Of a stretch of DNA of 64,000 nucleotides, positions 23,449 through 34,133 are shown piece by piece. The position numbers and the translations under genes are program-made. The notes beneath the pieces are model-generated. The model searched no databases, had not been told where the DNA came from, and saw only the letters and a program-made list of their open reading frames with translations. The stretch covers positions 184,269,983 through 184,333,982 of the forward strand of contig NC_073746.1 of NCBI RefSeq assembly GCF_029784135.1, given 5' to 3'. Source of the stretch: Toxorhynchites rutilus septentrionalis. Its lineage: Eukaryota; Arthropoda; Insecta; Diptera; Culicidae. How positions within the stretch are numbered: the first letter of the stretch is position 1; every line of letters begins with the position of its first letter.

Positions 23449-25114
23449 ATTAGCCCTTGATGTTACAGCAGAAGTGACGATAACAGACCTCTCACGACAT
23501 GATGGAATAATAGCATTTAGCGAGAGAGAAGCGAAGATTATCACATCTCAACATTTCCATCTCCACATCGTGGATTTGGAAAAGTTCGAAAGTAGTTTCA
23601 CCAACCTCCAGTATACGTTACACCAGTTCGAACGACAAAATTTCACGAAACCATACCTTAAAACATTGGACATTAGGATGAAACAAATTTCCGACAATTA
23701 CAAACAGTTGAAACCCATACACCGACAGAAACGAGGACTCTTAAACCCATTAGGAACGTTTATCAAATCATTGACCGGCAATTTAGACGACGACGATTTA
23801 CAATTAATCCGACAAACGATAGAAAATTCAAAAACCAAAACCAACACACTTATTGACAACAACAACCGACAAATCAGAATCAATCAGGAATTCGAAGCTA
23901 AAATTAACAATTTAATTAGCCACGTAAATGAAAACCAAATTGAGGTTTTAAGAAGAATATCGAGAATTGCCAATAACGTAAACACAGAATATGAAAATCA
24001 TTTAAAAGGAATAGTTCACGATCTATTTTTCAATCTAGATCTACTAAACAACCAACTAAGAGACATTTTTGAAATTGTACAACTATCGAAAATAGGGATT
24101 TTATCTAGGGCAATATTAAACAATAATGAAACAGAGTTTGTACTAGAAAAGTTAGAAGAACAAAATATTCACATTAACAATATTGACCAAATTTATGAAT
24201 TTCTTAGTATAGAAACACATCATGAAAGTACAAAAATAATATTTGTGATCAAGATCCCAATATTTATGTCAGAAAAGTTCCAATATATTAGATTTGAAAC
24301 ATTACCAAGAAAAAACAGAATTATATCGACACCCTACAACTCAGCTGTTCTGAGTAAAACACTGACACTAGGAATAAATAACGAATGTACAATTGTTGAA
24401 AATTATAGAATTTGCCAAAGACAGGAGCTCACGAATTTAACAGGCGACGGTTGTATCGACAACGCATTAAGAGGAATCAACGCATCTTGCCCCTACGAGG
24501 AACATCGCATCGGAATGGACATTAAGCCTATCGACGACCACACGCTGATCGTGAGAAACGCTGATAAATCCGTTCTTCTGGATTCAAATTGCAACATCAA
24601 ATCGAGACAGATAACGGGAACTCTACTGATCAAATATCCAAACTGCTCTGTTTCAATCAATGGAAGCAAATACGACGACAAGAGGACAATTAATCATCAC
24701 GAGATCAGAACTATTTCAACAATTGGAGTGAACTTTCAGCCAACAGTAATCTTCAACCAACCTGATCTGCAACAAGTAAACCTGCTTAGAATTGAAAACC
24801 GAGACCACATCCATAAACTGCAAAGAGACCACATAACACTGCAACATACTACGATTGGATTCCTGATTCCACTCGCAGCCATGATCATAGGATTGGCAAT
24901 CATGAGCCTGAAGAAACATATTGGAGTATACACCACACCACGAAATGTATCAACAGAGGTAAAACCCTATGCTAACACAAAAAGCATGACATCTTCCCTC
25001 TCCTCAGATCAAACCCAACAAGACAAATCACTAGAAAACCCAGCACAAACAACTTCAACGATACTCGCAGAAGTTCATCTATGCAACAATCAACAACAGC
25101 GGTTTCAATTCTAG
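23449..25114 (+). CDS. env: Errantivirus Env, exon 2
   Basis: The frame opens right after the acceptor ttctctattccag (AG at 23447-23448) and runs to the TAG at 25112. No ATG start is needed because exon 1 at 17987-18039 supplies the start and signal peptide; together they give 572 codons. A furin-type cleavage motif RQKR is encoded at 23723-23734, followed by a glycine-led hydrophobic fusion-peptide-like stretch (GLLNPLG). One C-terminal transmembrane segment lies at about 24851-24910. Cysteines and N-glycosylation sequons occur in the ectodomain. This is the layout of errantivirus/baculovirus-F-type envelope proteins. The frame is intact. Confidence 0.9.
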
Positions 25115-25174
25115 CAGCCTCATCGAATTGTACCTCCGAAGAAAACAACTTAAGATTCGAGACGAATCTTCATT

Positions 25175-25184
25175 AGGGAGAGAG
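25175..25184 (+). promoter_or_regulatory. Errantivirus polypurine tract
   Basis: agggagagag directly precedes the 3' LTR, in the position expected for the plus-strand primer. Confidence 0.85.
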
Positions 25185-25185
25185 T

Positions 25186-25615
25186 AGTTAACACCCACAT
25201 CCCCATGTACTACACGAACAGATCAACTAACCACCGAACAACAGCGGTGACCCACTTCCAATAGAGCTAACGCATCAGTTCTCCGGGCGACACATGAACA
25301 AACAGCGCATCATCATTGACGGCGCATCGACCTGAATATTTGCACCGTCAACATCATCGATACCAACGACCCATCGAAACATCGACCTATCGTTCGATAC
25401 ACAATCCTAAGGCTCAGCGCTTTGGCCAGGTCGAAGTCCACCACGATCGAGCTCACCGGAACCAAACTGGAGAATCAGCATAACCGTACGCCGCGTTAGG
25501 GAACTCAGCTCAGGCTAATTAGTAAGGAATAAAGTCAGTCATAATTCGATGTTCAAGTGAGGTAGTTCGTTTATAATTTTTTAAAAACCTTCCCAAAGGC
25601 CTAACTTCTTTAACT
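25186..25615 (+). repeat. Errantivirus 3' LTR
   Basis: The 430-bp partner of 17314-17743, apparently identical, followed by the target duplication tgta. Confidence 0.95.
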
Positions 25616-26022
25616 TGTATATGGCCTCCACTTTTGCATGCATATGTCACTTAGGCGCATTATATGCCAACCAAATTTTAGGGCATATGATGTTATATAT
25701 ACGCTTGTTATGCCATTTAATGTTTGCTGGGCAAATACCTGCACTTCGTGTTAAGTGACAGTGTATTATTGTTAACATTCGTTGAATTGTGCTAAAAATG
25801 ATAAGAACATCCGGAAGAAACAACAATTTTAAATGACCGAAGTACAATTTTGTGTTGTTTTGATTGCTTTGTTACTTCGGACATTTCGAGCGTCGGAGAA
25901 AAATGGCGTCCGAAGTAACACTCGAATGCTTAAAATTCGAATCTGTACACTGGACATTTATGTATCGGTTATTAAAAGGTGAAAATGATACATACTTGAA
26001 CGATTGTTCTTGTAATACAGTT

Positions 26023-26300
26023 CTTCTTGTTGAATGGCACCAACGTTCCCGGTGGAACTTTGGCCTTCAAAACGTAGGTATTACTTGCGTCATTTTTATT
26101 AGTAGTACCGTAGTTGAGATTTCTATGCCGGAAAACACGCCTTGAATGTACTCTGGAGTGGCAAGCTCTAGAATACGCGTGACCACAGGGCAAGTCGGAT
26201 GAAATTTATTTGACGAAAAATCACCCGGCCAGAAAGGGAATCGAACCCGAACCCCCGGCATGATAATGTGGGACGCTAACCACTCGGCCACGGGAGCACG
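26023..26300 (-). mobile_element. Feilai-type SINE with 12-bp TSD
   Basis: On the minus strand the tRNA-like head has A box tggccgagtggttagcg and B box ggttcgattccc. The 3' end is a ggtgccattcaac boundary plus aagaag. The target duplication tgtaatacagtt lies at 26011-26022 and 26301-26312. This is the best-preserved of the copies in the window by its flanks. Confidence 0.93.
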
Positions 26301-26312
26301 TGTAATACAGTT

Positions 26313-26648
26313 AATGACTGAATACTAAGAGTGTGCATCCAATAACTCGATTTGTTTACATTTATTACATAGGATCCTTTCAAAAGTTACGCGAGATTTG
26401 ACATTTGATTCGTTTACGTTGACTTTAAGGTAACGGGACGTTGTATGTACCCCAGCTAGCATTTCGAATACAACTAGATTAGAAAGCATCATATACCTCG
26501 TCTTTGATTGGTACGTATATAAACGAAACGTGAGAACGACATATTAGTATGTTTCAAAAGTTTTTACTCTCCATGGACAATCGCCACCATGCTGAATAGA
26601 ACATTCAACTTCTCTTGTTTGTTTTTCTTCTTATGTCCTATGCATACC
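26313..26648. other. Intergenic, no gene seen
   Basis: AT-rich unique-looking sequence between the SINE and the copia insertion. It ends with atacc, which is repeated at 38408 as the copia target duplication. Confidence 0.6.
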
Positions 26649-26805
26649 TGTTGTGATCGCAGTAGACATTGCCTAAACTGTAACCAACGAAATGTACTTC
26701 TGTTATATATAACGTAGCAACGTAGTTTGTTGATTTGAATAAAATTTTCATTAGTCTTCTAACACCCAACCTGAACGGTCTAGTTTTATATTTTTATCCG
26801 CAAAA
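26649..26805 (+). repeat. copia 5' LTR
   Basis: Starts tgttgtgatcgc and ends cgcaaaa. It is 157 bp, like the copy at 38251-38407. The end was placed using the target duplication. Confidence 0.9.
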
Positions 26806-26820
26806 GGTTATGGGCCCAGG
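26806..26820 (+). promoter_or_regulatory. copia primer binding site
   Basis: ggttatgggcccagg directly follows the LTR. It matches the internal initiator-methionine tRNA region used as a half-tRNA primer by insect copia elements. Confidence 0.85.
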
Positions 26821-26877
26821 ACAGGTCATAGCCGGAAGAAAGAAGATTTTTTTAAAGAAGTAATTAGTCAACCCAAG

Positions 26878-28213
26878 ATGAGCCACGGAGGAGACGGCAA
26901 TGGAAACGGTGCTGGAGTTCCTGCTCCTGGAGTACAAGCTGCTGGGAGCAGACGAATCAGCGGAGTTTCGTTACCGTTTATCGAGAGGCTCAATGGACGA
27001 GAAAATTACACCACGTGGGCGTTCGCTATGAAGATGATGCTCATCCGCGAGGGATCATGGAACGCTGTGTTGCCGCCGGAAGGACAGCAAGTCGACGCAG
27101 AAACGAGTTTGCGAGCGATGGCCACGATCTGTTTGAGTCTGGAGACGACCAACTACAGTCTGGTCCAGGACGCGAAGGAAGCCTGGGAGAAGCTGCGGAA
27201 TGCTTTCCAGGACAATGGTCTGACATGGAAAATCGGGTTGCTGAGAAAGCAAACGTCGATTCGGTTGGACGAATGCGGCAGCGTGGAGTTGTACGTCGAT
27301 GAATTGATGTCCACGGCACACAAACTTGCGGGAATCGGATTCAAGGTCGACGACTCATGGCTGGCTGCGTTGTTGCTGATGGGGCTTCCGGACCATTACG
27401 AACCCATGATTATGGGGCTCGAGGCATCCGGCACTGCGTTGACGTCGGACGCGGTGAAAGCAAAAATTTTGCAAGATGTGAAGCTGCAGAACGGACCTAA
27501 AATCGCCGGTGGAGACGGAGCGTTGTATTCAAGTTCAAGACGGCGTGGAAGCAAAAATGGTGCGGCCAAGAAGGACGACACGTTCCACAATTGCAAGAAG
27601 CGTGGGCATTTTGCAGCGAAGTGTCCACAGAAGCAAAATACATCGAAAACGTCTGGCAAAGCTTTGTGCAGCGTTTTTGCGATGGGCGATGTGAGCCAGA
27701 AGGAGTGGTACTTTGATTCCGGGGCCAAGTGTCACATGTCTCGAAATGAAACTGGATTTGTGAAGCAACAGCCAATGGCGCATCCAGTGAGAACGGCGAA
27801 CAACGGTAGCATGATGTCTGTCGCGAAGGGTCTGGTCAAGCTGGAGCTCAATGAAGGACCCATCGAAGTGAAGGAAGTGCTGCAGATTCCGGAATTGGCC
27901 ACGAATCTCCTTTCGATTAGCAAGATTTGCCAGAAGGGAATGACGGTGGTCTTCGATGTCGAAAGGTGTGAAGTTCGCGAGAGCAATGGCAACGTGATCG
28001 CATCTGGTACACAGGTAGGCGGCTTGTATATGCTGAACCAGAAGCACGAGGAAGCTTTGCTGGCACCGAGTAACGGAATTTGGCACAGACGTCTGGGACA
28101 CCTCAATTGTTGAAGTCTACGAAAGCTTGCGACGATGGCAGACGGCATCGACTTGGCAAATGATGTCATCCCAGAGTGCATCGCTTGTATCGAGGGTAAG
28201 CATGCACGTAATC
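26878..28213 (+). pseudogene. copia Gag-protease-pre-integrase part (upstream half)
   Basis: Opens at the ATG at 26878. It shows the copia Gag fold, then a zinc-knuckle region (NCKKRGHFAAKC at about 27592-27627) in which the first cysteine of the usual CX2CX4HX4C is a phenylalanine. The protease motif WYFDSGAKCHMS (about 27706-27741) and the GAG-pre-integrase domain ending WHRRLGHLNC follow. A TGA stop at 28111-28113 interrupts the frame. The same frame then continues to the BEL insertion at 28213. The missing zinc ligand and the stop both argue that this copy cannot support itself. Confidence 0.93.
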
Positions 28214-28752
28214 TGTGGGGGAGTTGTGGGTCCTTCCTTCGATATTCCGGTGACTTCTCCCTCACATAGATGGGAATTGAAAACAGGACTCTTCCGTGAT
28301 TTTACAAATTCACACACTTTTTATTGTTTCACAGTTTTACATATAATTCACGAACTATTTATTTTACATTTAACATTTAACATTTAACATTGAACAAACT
28401 ATTTACAACAAAGAATATTTAACAAAGTCTTAAAACTGTTCGGTGAGCCTGGGTCCTGGGTTCCGTGTGGTTGGTTTGGCGGTGCTAAGTCAACTCAACT
28501 CTATCGTTCGATACGAGTTCTCCAAGACCTATCGATTGGGTTTTGCGATGTTTTTCTCGTTGAGATTAGCCGAGGATTTTTATCTCTCTCCGATCGATCT
28601 CACTGCTGCTAATGCGAATTAGCGGCAGTTGATGATTGCGCGATGATTGTGGTCATCTCTCTCCTATTGCGTTACGTAGTTTGGATGATGAGATATATCT
28701 ACTCGTTCAGGGCCGGATTCTTCGCTAAGCTGGGTATATGTACTTGCAGACA
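28214..28752 (-). repeat. BEL element 1, 3' LTR
   Basis: 539 bp. It has one extra 7-bp acattta-type unit near 28370-28390 compared with the other LTR. Confidence 0.93.
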
Positions 28753-28847
28753 TCCTGGCCCACCCAGAAATAGCCGTATTTCTGAAAAAAGAATAAAAGA
28801 ATTCCTCTTCGATTGGGATAGGAAGGGAAGGGTAATGACTGGTTTAT

Positions 28848-29699
28848 TTATTTGATTATGACTTCCTTCTCGTTATCTGGATCTGGCAGGATACAGATCT
28901 TCTCCACTGGACGCTTCAGCAACCCTGTTGCCGTCTTAACGGTGACCACCCGGACCACCCCGTCGGTGCCTGGATGTAGCTCCTGGATTCGGGCCATCTT
29001 CCAACGGGTTGGAGGTTGATTCTCGTCACAAAGGACTACAAGTTTTCCGATCTCGATGTTTACGGAGGCACGCCACCGTTTCGATCGCCCTTGAAGTTGG
29101 CTGAGGTATTCCCGATGCCATCTGCGCCAGAAATCTTGCAGACGACGTTGAACTAGTTGCCAGTGCTTGAGCCTATTCACTGGAATCGTTTGGAAGTCCT
29201 GATCTGGAAGCTGCTGTATGGAGGCTCCAATCAGAAAATGTGCTGGAGTCAATGGCTCCAGATCGTTGGGATTGTCTGATAAAACTGTCATCGGCCGTGA
29301 GTTGAGGCATGCTTCTGCTTGCACTAATAGTGTCTGCATGTCTTCGATGGACACAGGATGATTTCCAATCACCCGCAGGAGATGAAATTTTGCACTGCGA
29401 ACGGCTGCTTCCCACAGTCCGCCAAAGTGGGGCGCACTAGGGGGGTTGAAGTGCCAATTGATGCCCTCCGCAGAGCACTCCTTTTGTATAATTTCATGGT
29501 GATTACGGTCTTTCAGCTTGACTAAAAGCTCTTTCAGCTGATTTCGGGCTCCGACAAAATTGGTGCCGTTGTCGGAGTAGATATCAGTGCACCGACCTCT
29601 GCGACCAATGAACCTTCGTAACGCCTGCAGGAAACGCTCCGTAGACAAATCTGATGCCAACTCCAGGTGCACCGCTTTGGTGCAAAGACACACAAACAA
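28848..29699 (-). pseudogene. BEL element 1 integrase core and C-terminus
   Basis: Encodes the second catalytic Asp in YSDNGTNF, the Glu region APHFGGLWEAAV, the BEL-specific C-terminal block (LTPAHFLIG) and the chromodomain-like tail (PTRWKMARI, HPGTDGVVRVV). The first catalytic Asp (VDYFGP) lies upstream in this same frame, but the preceding pol frame runs out of phase near 29800. One base appears to be missing around 29795-29810. The integrase is therefore split. Confidence 0.9.
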
Positions 29700-29701
29700 G
29701 G

Positions 29702-32700
29702 CTACGTATGCCTTGACCGCTGTTCGTCGTGGCCCTGGTCGAATATAAACGGGTCCGAAGTAATCGACGCCCGATTTTTGGAAAGGCCGCGCTGCTGTAC
29801 GCGTTGCGAGGGTAGTTCACCCATCAGTTGTTGAGTGGCTCGTGGTTTAACCCGGAAGCACGTTCGGCATTGGTGTATTATGTGTCTCACTACACTTCTG
29901 CCACCTAATGGCCAAAAACGAAGACGACAGGTTCCTAGTAACAACTGAGGACCCGCATGCAGTAATTTCTCGTGGTAATGACGAAGCAGTAGCCGTGTAA
30001 ACCTATGTTTAGCTGGAAGAACCATTGGGTGCTTCGTTTGCTCTGACTCCGCAGAGTGTTTGAGCCTTCCGCCGACTCGTAGAACTTGATCCTTATCAAT
30101 AAACGGATTAAACCAACGTAGAGGGGATTTTCCGTGGACTAACTTTCCATTTCTGAGCGCCTTGAGCTCCTGTGCGAACGTCTCTCGCTGAACGCACCGC
30201 ACAAGCGTTGATTCTGCTTCTCGCAGTTCAGATGTAGTTAGAAAACCAGCGCCCTTTGACCCCTTTTTCTGGAGTAGCCTTATGAACCTTCGGTATATCG
30301 CAGTGCTCCGTATCAACTGCGTGTAATAGTTGAATCTTGCAAAAAACGTTTCGTTGAAATCTGCATACGGACAAGCTATCGCTGTTGCTACACAGCGACG
30401 CATTTCCTCTCTCCCTTCATCGTCTGGCATATGATTCGGTAGGGATGGCCAATTTTCTTGGTCCATAGCCAACCAGCTTGGACCTTTCCACCATAAGCTG
30501 TTGTCGCGAATCTCGCTAGTCATGAGTCCCCTGGATATTAAGTCAGCGGGGTTGTCGATCCCGGGAACGTGTCGCCAGTGAAAATCTTCTGTAGCCAACT
30601 GTATCTTGGAAACCCGATTTGCAATGAATGTAACCCATGTTGCCGGAGGTGATTGAAGCCATCGGAGGACGCAGGTAGAGTCTGTCCAAAAGAATGCGTC
30701 TGCTTGTATTTTGAGTGCATGCTGTACCCTTTTGAAGAGCTCAACACCGAGAAGTGCACCGCAAAGCTCGAGTCTGGGGATTGTCTGCACTCTGAGAGGG
30801 GCAACCTTGGACCTAGAAGTCAACAAACGTATTAGAACGTTGTTTTCCTCATCTCGACTACGCAAATAAATGCAGGCACCATATGCCTTCTGCGACGCAT
30901 CAGAAAAGCAGTGAATTTGGAAATCCACTGCATTTGGTATGACAACACATCGATCGAATTCAATGTCGTTCAGCAAAGGGAGTTGTTGTTGATATTTTTT
31001 CCAGTTTTCGCACACTGTCGGAGGCAGTGGCTGATCCCAGTCCAACCGATTTCCACCTTGATCGATCAATGTCCATAAGGATTGCATACATATTTTGACA
31101 GTTGTAATTACTGGACCAATATCCCCTTCTGGGTCAAAAAGAGTAGCAATTCGGGATAAAATAAGCCGTTTCGTAAGAACCTCGCTATGTTCCACAGGAG
31201 GTATAGTGAAATGAAATTTGAAAACATCCTTTTTAGGTATCCATATTAGACCCAATGTCTTCACAGAAGGATAAGCGTCCAAAACTATGCCCGTTGAATC
31301 GGGAATTGCCAAGTAACTCTTAGGAACATCTCTTAGAACATCTGGGTGATTTGACGCCCACTTTCTCAATCGAAAACCTCCACTTTCCATCATCTTTTCC
31401 AGTTCGAATCTCAGTCGCAACGCTTCTTCAACGTCATCAGTGTTAACAGGAACGTCATCCATATACGTGTCCTCGCTAGCGGCTCTTGCTGCGATGGGAA
31501 ATCGTTGTTCCTCCTCCATTGCTAGCTGTTTCAGCGTTCTCGTGGCAAGAAACGGAGCTGATTTGGTTCCATACGTCACCGTGTTTAGTTCGTAGACTGA
31601 TACCTCTTCGGACGGTGATTCGCGCCAAAGGATGCATTGTAGTGACCGATCTTCTTGGTGTACATTGATTTGGCGGAACATCTTTTCCACGTCCACAACC
31701 AGCATGATTTGCTTGATTCGACATCGTAGGATAATGGACCTCAAGTCATCCTGTATTATTGGGCCCACCAAGAGGCAATCATTTAATGATTTTCCGGATT
31801 TCGTTTTGCAGGAGGCATCGAACACCACCCTAACCTTAGTCGTTGTGCTTGCCTCCTTGATGACTGGGTGATGTGGCAGGTAACAACGCTGACATGGATT
31901 AATTTCCTCACCAACTACCTTCCGCATGTGTCCAAGCTGCTGATACTCCGACATAAACGCGATATACTGTTCCCGTAATCCGTCATCCCTGGCTAACCGT
32001 CGTTCGGTCCCATGAAGCCGTCGCAAAGCGATGTCCCTCGACTCGCCTAACTGCGCCAAAACGTCTCCATTTCTCGGTAGCGAAACAGTAAACCGCCCAT
32101 CTGTCTCTCGCCGTACCGTATTTGCATAAAACAACTCGCACCGTGTCTCCTCCGGTGAAAACCCTTTGCTTGTCCCAACCTCCTCACAGGACCAAAATCG
32201 GGCCACAAGCTCCTCCAATTTTTCAGCCGTAGACATATTGCAATTTATGCGTAAGGGATGATTTACTACGGACAGTCCACCACAGACAATCCATCCAAAG
32301 ACCGACTCATTCAGCGATGGCAAATTCTCTCCTAAGCTGATTCTACGACCTGTCTCGAAGTAGTCAAAGAAGGATTCGATCCCTAGAACGACATCCACGC
32401 TCTTAGATATACAGAAGGAAGGATCGGCCAACTCTACCCCTTCTGGTATCTTCCACCCAATTGTATTCACCTTGGCCGTGGGTAAGTTGACTGTCACTCG
32501 AGGCAGTACGAGGAAGTTCAACTCACGGGAAAAATTCGAAACTCTCGACTTGACGGTAGCATAAATGCGTTGATTTACCCTGGTTGATGTTTGTCCGATT
32601 CCTAATACTGAGATGTCCACCTTATCTCGATTAACCTTCAGGAATTGACTTAATCTTACGGAGAGAAAATTGCTCTCTGACCCGGAATCGAGTAACGCTC

Positions 32701-32929
32701 GAGCTGGATATTGGTTGCCATCGTCATCTTCCAACAGCACGACTGCTGTAGCTAACAGGACTTGTGAGGAATATTGCTGTACGGTGCCGGAAATCATACT
32801 GTTGGATGCTAGGTTTGCAACATGAGTGGAATTCGTTGGGCCCTTGCCCCCAATTAGATTGTTCGAGCTACTGGTTTTACCACTGTTAGCTGTGCTCGTC
32901 CCGCCATCCTTCCCCAACTTAAAGCACAC
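29702..32929 (-). CDS. BEL element 1 Pol (protease, RT, RNase H)
   Basis: 1075 codons with no ATG start of its own; it should be translated as a continuation of Gag. The aspartic protease has ALLDSGSESNF. The BEL reverse transcriptase has YMDD at 31454-31465 and the VVDVEKMF block. RNase H has HCFSDASQKAYG and FFWTDSTCVLRWL. The start of the integrase zinc domain (CRTCFRVKP) is also present. RT and RNase H look intact. The frame shifts against gag at about 32925-32950 and again in the integrase near 29800, so a full polyprotein cannot be read straight through. Confidence 0.92.
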   Translation of the reverse strand: MCFKLGKDGGTSTANSGKTSSSNNLIGGKGPTNSTHVANLASNSMISGTVQQYSSQVLLATAVVLLEDDDGNQYPARALLDSGSESNFLSVRLSQFLKVNRDKVDISVLGIGQTSTRVNQRIYATVKSRVSNFSRELNFLVLPRVTVNLPTAKVNTIGWKIPEGVELADPSFCISKSVDVVLGIESFFDYFETGRRISLGENLPSLNESVFGWIVCGGLSVVNHPLRINCNMSTAEKLEELVARFWSCEEVGTSKGFSPEETRCELFYANTVRRETDGRFTVSLPRNGDVLAQLGESRDIALRRLHGTERRLARDDGLREQYIAFMSEYQQLGHMRKVVGEEINPCQRCYLPHHPVIKEASTTTKVRVVFDASCKTKSGKSLNDCLLVGPIIQDDLRSIILRCRIKQIMLVVDVEKMFRQINVHQEDRSLQCILWRESPSEEVSVYELNTVTYGTKSAPFLATRTLKQLAMEEEQRFPIAARAASEDTYMDDVPVNTDDVEEALRLRFELEKMMESGGFRLRKWASNHPDVLRDVPKSYLAIPDSTGIVLDAYPSVKTLGLIWIPKKDVFKFHFTIPPVEHSEVLTKRLILSRIATLFDPEGDIGPVITTVKICMQSLWTLIDQGGNRLDWDQPLPPTVCENWKKYQQQLPLLNDIEFDRCVVIPNAVDFQIHCFSDASQKAYGACIYLRSRDEENNVLIRLLTSRSKVAPLRVQTIPRLELCGALLGVELFKRVQHALKIQADAFFWTDSTCVLRWLQSPPATWVTFIANRVSKIQLATEDFHWRHVPGIDNPADLISRGLMTSEIRDNSLWWKGPSWLAMDQENWPSLPNHMPDDEGREEMRRCVATAIACPYADFNETFFARFNYYTQLIRSTAIYRRFIRLLQKKGSKGAGFLTTSELREAESTLVRCVQRETFAQELKALRNGKLVHGKSPLRWFNPFIDKDQVLRVGGRLKHSAESEQTKHPMVLPAKHRFTRLLLRHYHEKLLHAGPQLLLGTCRLRFWPLGGRSVVRHIIHQCRTCFRVKPRATQQLMGELPSQRVQQRGLSKNRASITSDPFIFDQGHDEQRSRHT

Positions 32930-34133
32930 CAGAGTAAATATGGTGTCGTCCCTTGCATTTGCGACATGAGAACCTTGACTGACAATCCTTCGCCTGATGG
33001 CCCGTTCTGAAGCAGTTTCGACACAAAGCGTGAGTTCGAAGAAGTGCCTCTCGATCTGACACGTTCATCTGGAGAAATGTTGAACATAGGTGTAAAAGAT
33101 GATTGGAAGAACACGCTATACAGCGAACCACTGTCGCCGTACTGAAACTGGCCTTCACCCCAGCAGCTTTCGGTTTGGTTACAGGCTGTTGTGAGTTGGA
33201 AACGGTCTTCATAGGCATTGACTCCAATACGTGTATCCGTCTTCGAATGAACTCCGTCAAATCAGCCACGGTATCTCGTTCCTTACTAGCCGTGAATTCC
33301 TCCCAACCTTTGCGTGTAACAGGGTCCAACCGTGACGTCAGTATATTCACTAGCAGGAGATCTTTATATTCAACCTGTTGGATAATTTGATCTAACGTCT
33401 GCATAGTCCTTTCAAAACCTTCCAGCAGCTCATGCAGTTCCGCAATGGATTCCTTGTTGATCGTTGGTAGCGAAAAGAGTGACTGAACCTGGCGCCTTCT
33501 TAGCTGTTTGCTGTCATTGTATCGCTTCAGCAGCATCTCCCAAGCGATGTGGTAGTTTGTCGTCGTAATTTGTAGAGGATCGATTAGATTTCGTGGTTCC
33601 CCTATCAAACAGCCCTTCAAATAATGAAGTTTTTCTACCTCTGGAAGATCCGGCTTCGAATGGATCACAGAAATGAACAAATCTCGGAAGCTGATCCATT
33701 CGTCAATATCCCCATTGAACGTTTGTAATCGGATTTGCGGTAGACGAACGTGCTCATGCGTATGAGGAATAGGATTATCCTCTGAACAGACCGATTGGTT
33801 TTTCACTGGTAGATCCGTCATTCCTCTCATCTTATCCTTGAGAAAGGATTTGACGTGGTAAAACCGTTCACAGAATTCCTGTCGCTCCTCATCGTAGGTC
33901 CCATCGGAGGGATCAAAATCGTCGTGCACCTTGATTTCGATCAGCGTCTCACCATATTTTTCCAAAAGGTTTTCCAATCTCTCTAGGCGAACCTCCACCT
34001 CACCGATGGTTGTATCCTCCTTGTAACGATCAACAAAATGCTCGATGTCATTTACAGTAGCTTGCATCTCCTTCAACTTCGTTGTCAACACCTTCAACGA
34101 CGACGGTTTTTTGGATGATGATGTACTCCTCAT
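32919..34133 (-). CDS. BEL element 1 Gag
   Basis: 404 codons. An N-terminal coiled-coil-like region (KLKEMQATVNDIEHFVDRY) is followed by the DUF1759-type capsid region (LPQIRLQTFNGDIDEWISFRDLF). Cysteine-rich knuckles come last (CIACSSNHLLHLC, then CRNCFRTGHQAKDC, then CRKCKGRHH), which is the standard BEL Gag layout. The frame ends shortly after the last knuckle, where BEL elements normally continue directly into the protease. This is either a one-base mutation or a frameshift signal. Confidence 0.92.
   Translation of the reverse strand: MRSTSSSKKPSSLKVLTTKLKEMQATVNDIEHFVDRYKEDTTIGEVEVRLERLENLLEKYGETLIEIKVHDDFDPSDGTYDEERQEFCERFYHVKSFLKDKMRGMTDLPVKNQSVCSEDNPIPHTHEHVRLPQIRLQTFNGDIDEWISFRDLFISVIHSKPDLPEVEKLHYLKGCLIGEPRNLIDPLQITTTNYHIAWEMLLKRYNDSKQLRRRQVQSLFSLPTINKESIAELHELLEGFERTMQTLDQIIQQVEYKDLLLVNILTSRLDPVTRKGWEEFTASKERDTVADLTEFIRRRIHVLESMPMKTVSNSQQPVTKPKAAGVKASFSTATVVRCIACSSNHLLHLCSTFLQMNVSDREALLRTHALCRNCFRTGHQAKDCQSRFSCRKCKGRHHIYSGVL

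Larger units (their letters stand above)
17314..25615 (+). mobile_element. Complete Ty3/gypsy errantivirus (endogenous retrovirus with env)
   Basis: An 8.3-kb element with 430-bp LTRs at 17314-17743 and 25186-25615 that look identical by eye. The order inside is tRNA-Ser-type primer site, leader with an env signal exon, gag, pol, env, polypurine tract. The LTRs begin agttaa and end ttaact. The 4-bp target duplication tgta lies at 17310-17313 and 25616-25619, consistent with the alternating purine/pyrimidine targets of errantiviruses. All three reading frames are open, so this is a young and potentially active copy. It lies inside a MITE. The relation to named elements (17.6/297/ZAM/gypsy group) is inferred from layout and motifs only. 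Confidence 0.95.
16466..25731. mobile_element. MITE of about 960 bp split by the errantivirus
   Basis: The left end cccagcaaacattaaat (16466-16482) is the exact inverted complement of atttaatgtttgctggg (25715-25731). The MITE DNA is 16466-17313 plus 25620-25731. The rest is the nested gypsy element and its 4-bp duplication. The interior is rich in short, repeatedly inverted cgtataat/gcatat motifs and carries a tRNA-like segment near 16905. No transposase is present. The flanks do not show a clean target duplication. Confidence 0.75.

Noticed and set aside
23474..25114. Env starting from an alternative GTG codon
   Set aside because: The frame is open upstream to a good splice acceptor and an in-phase leader exon with a signal peptide exists; a non-ATG start is unnecessary.
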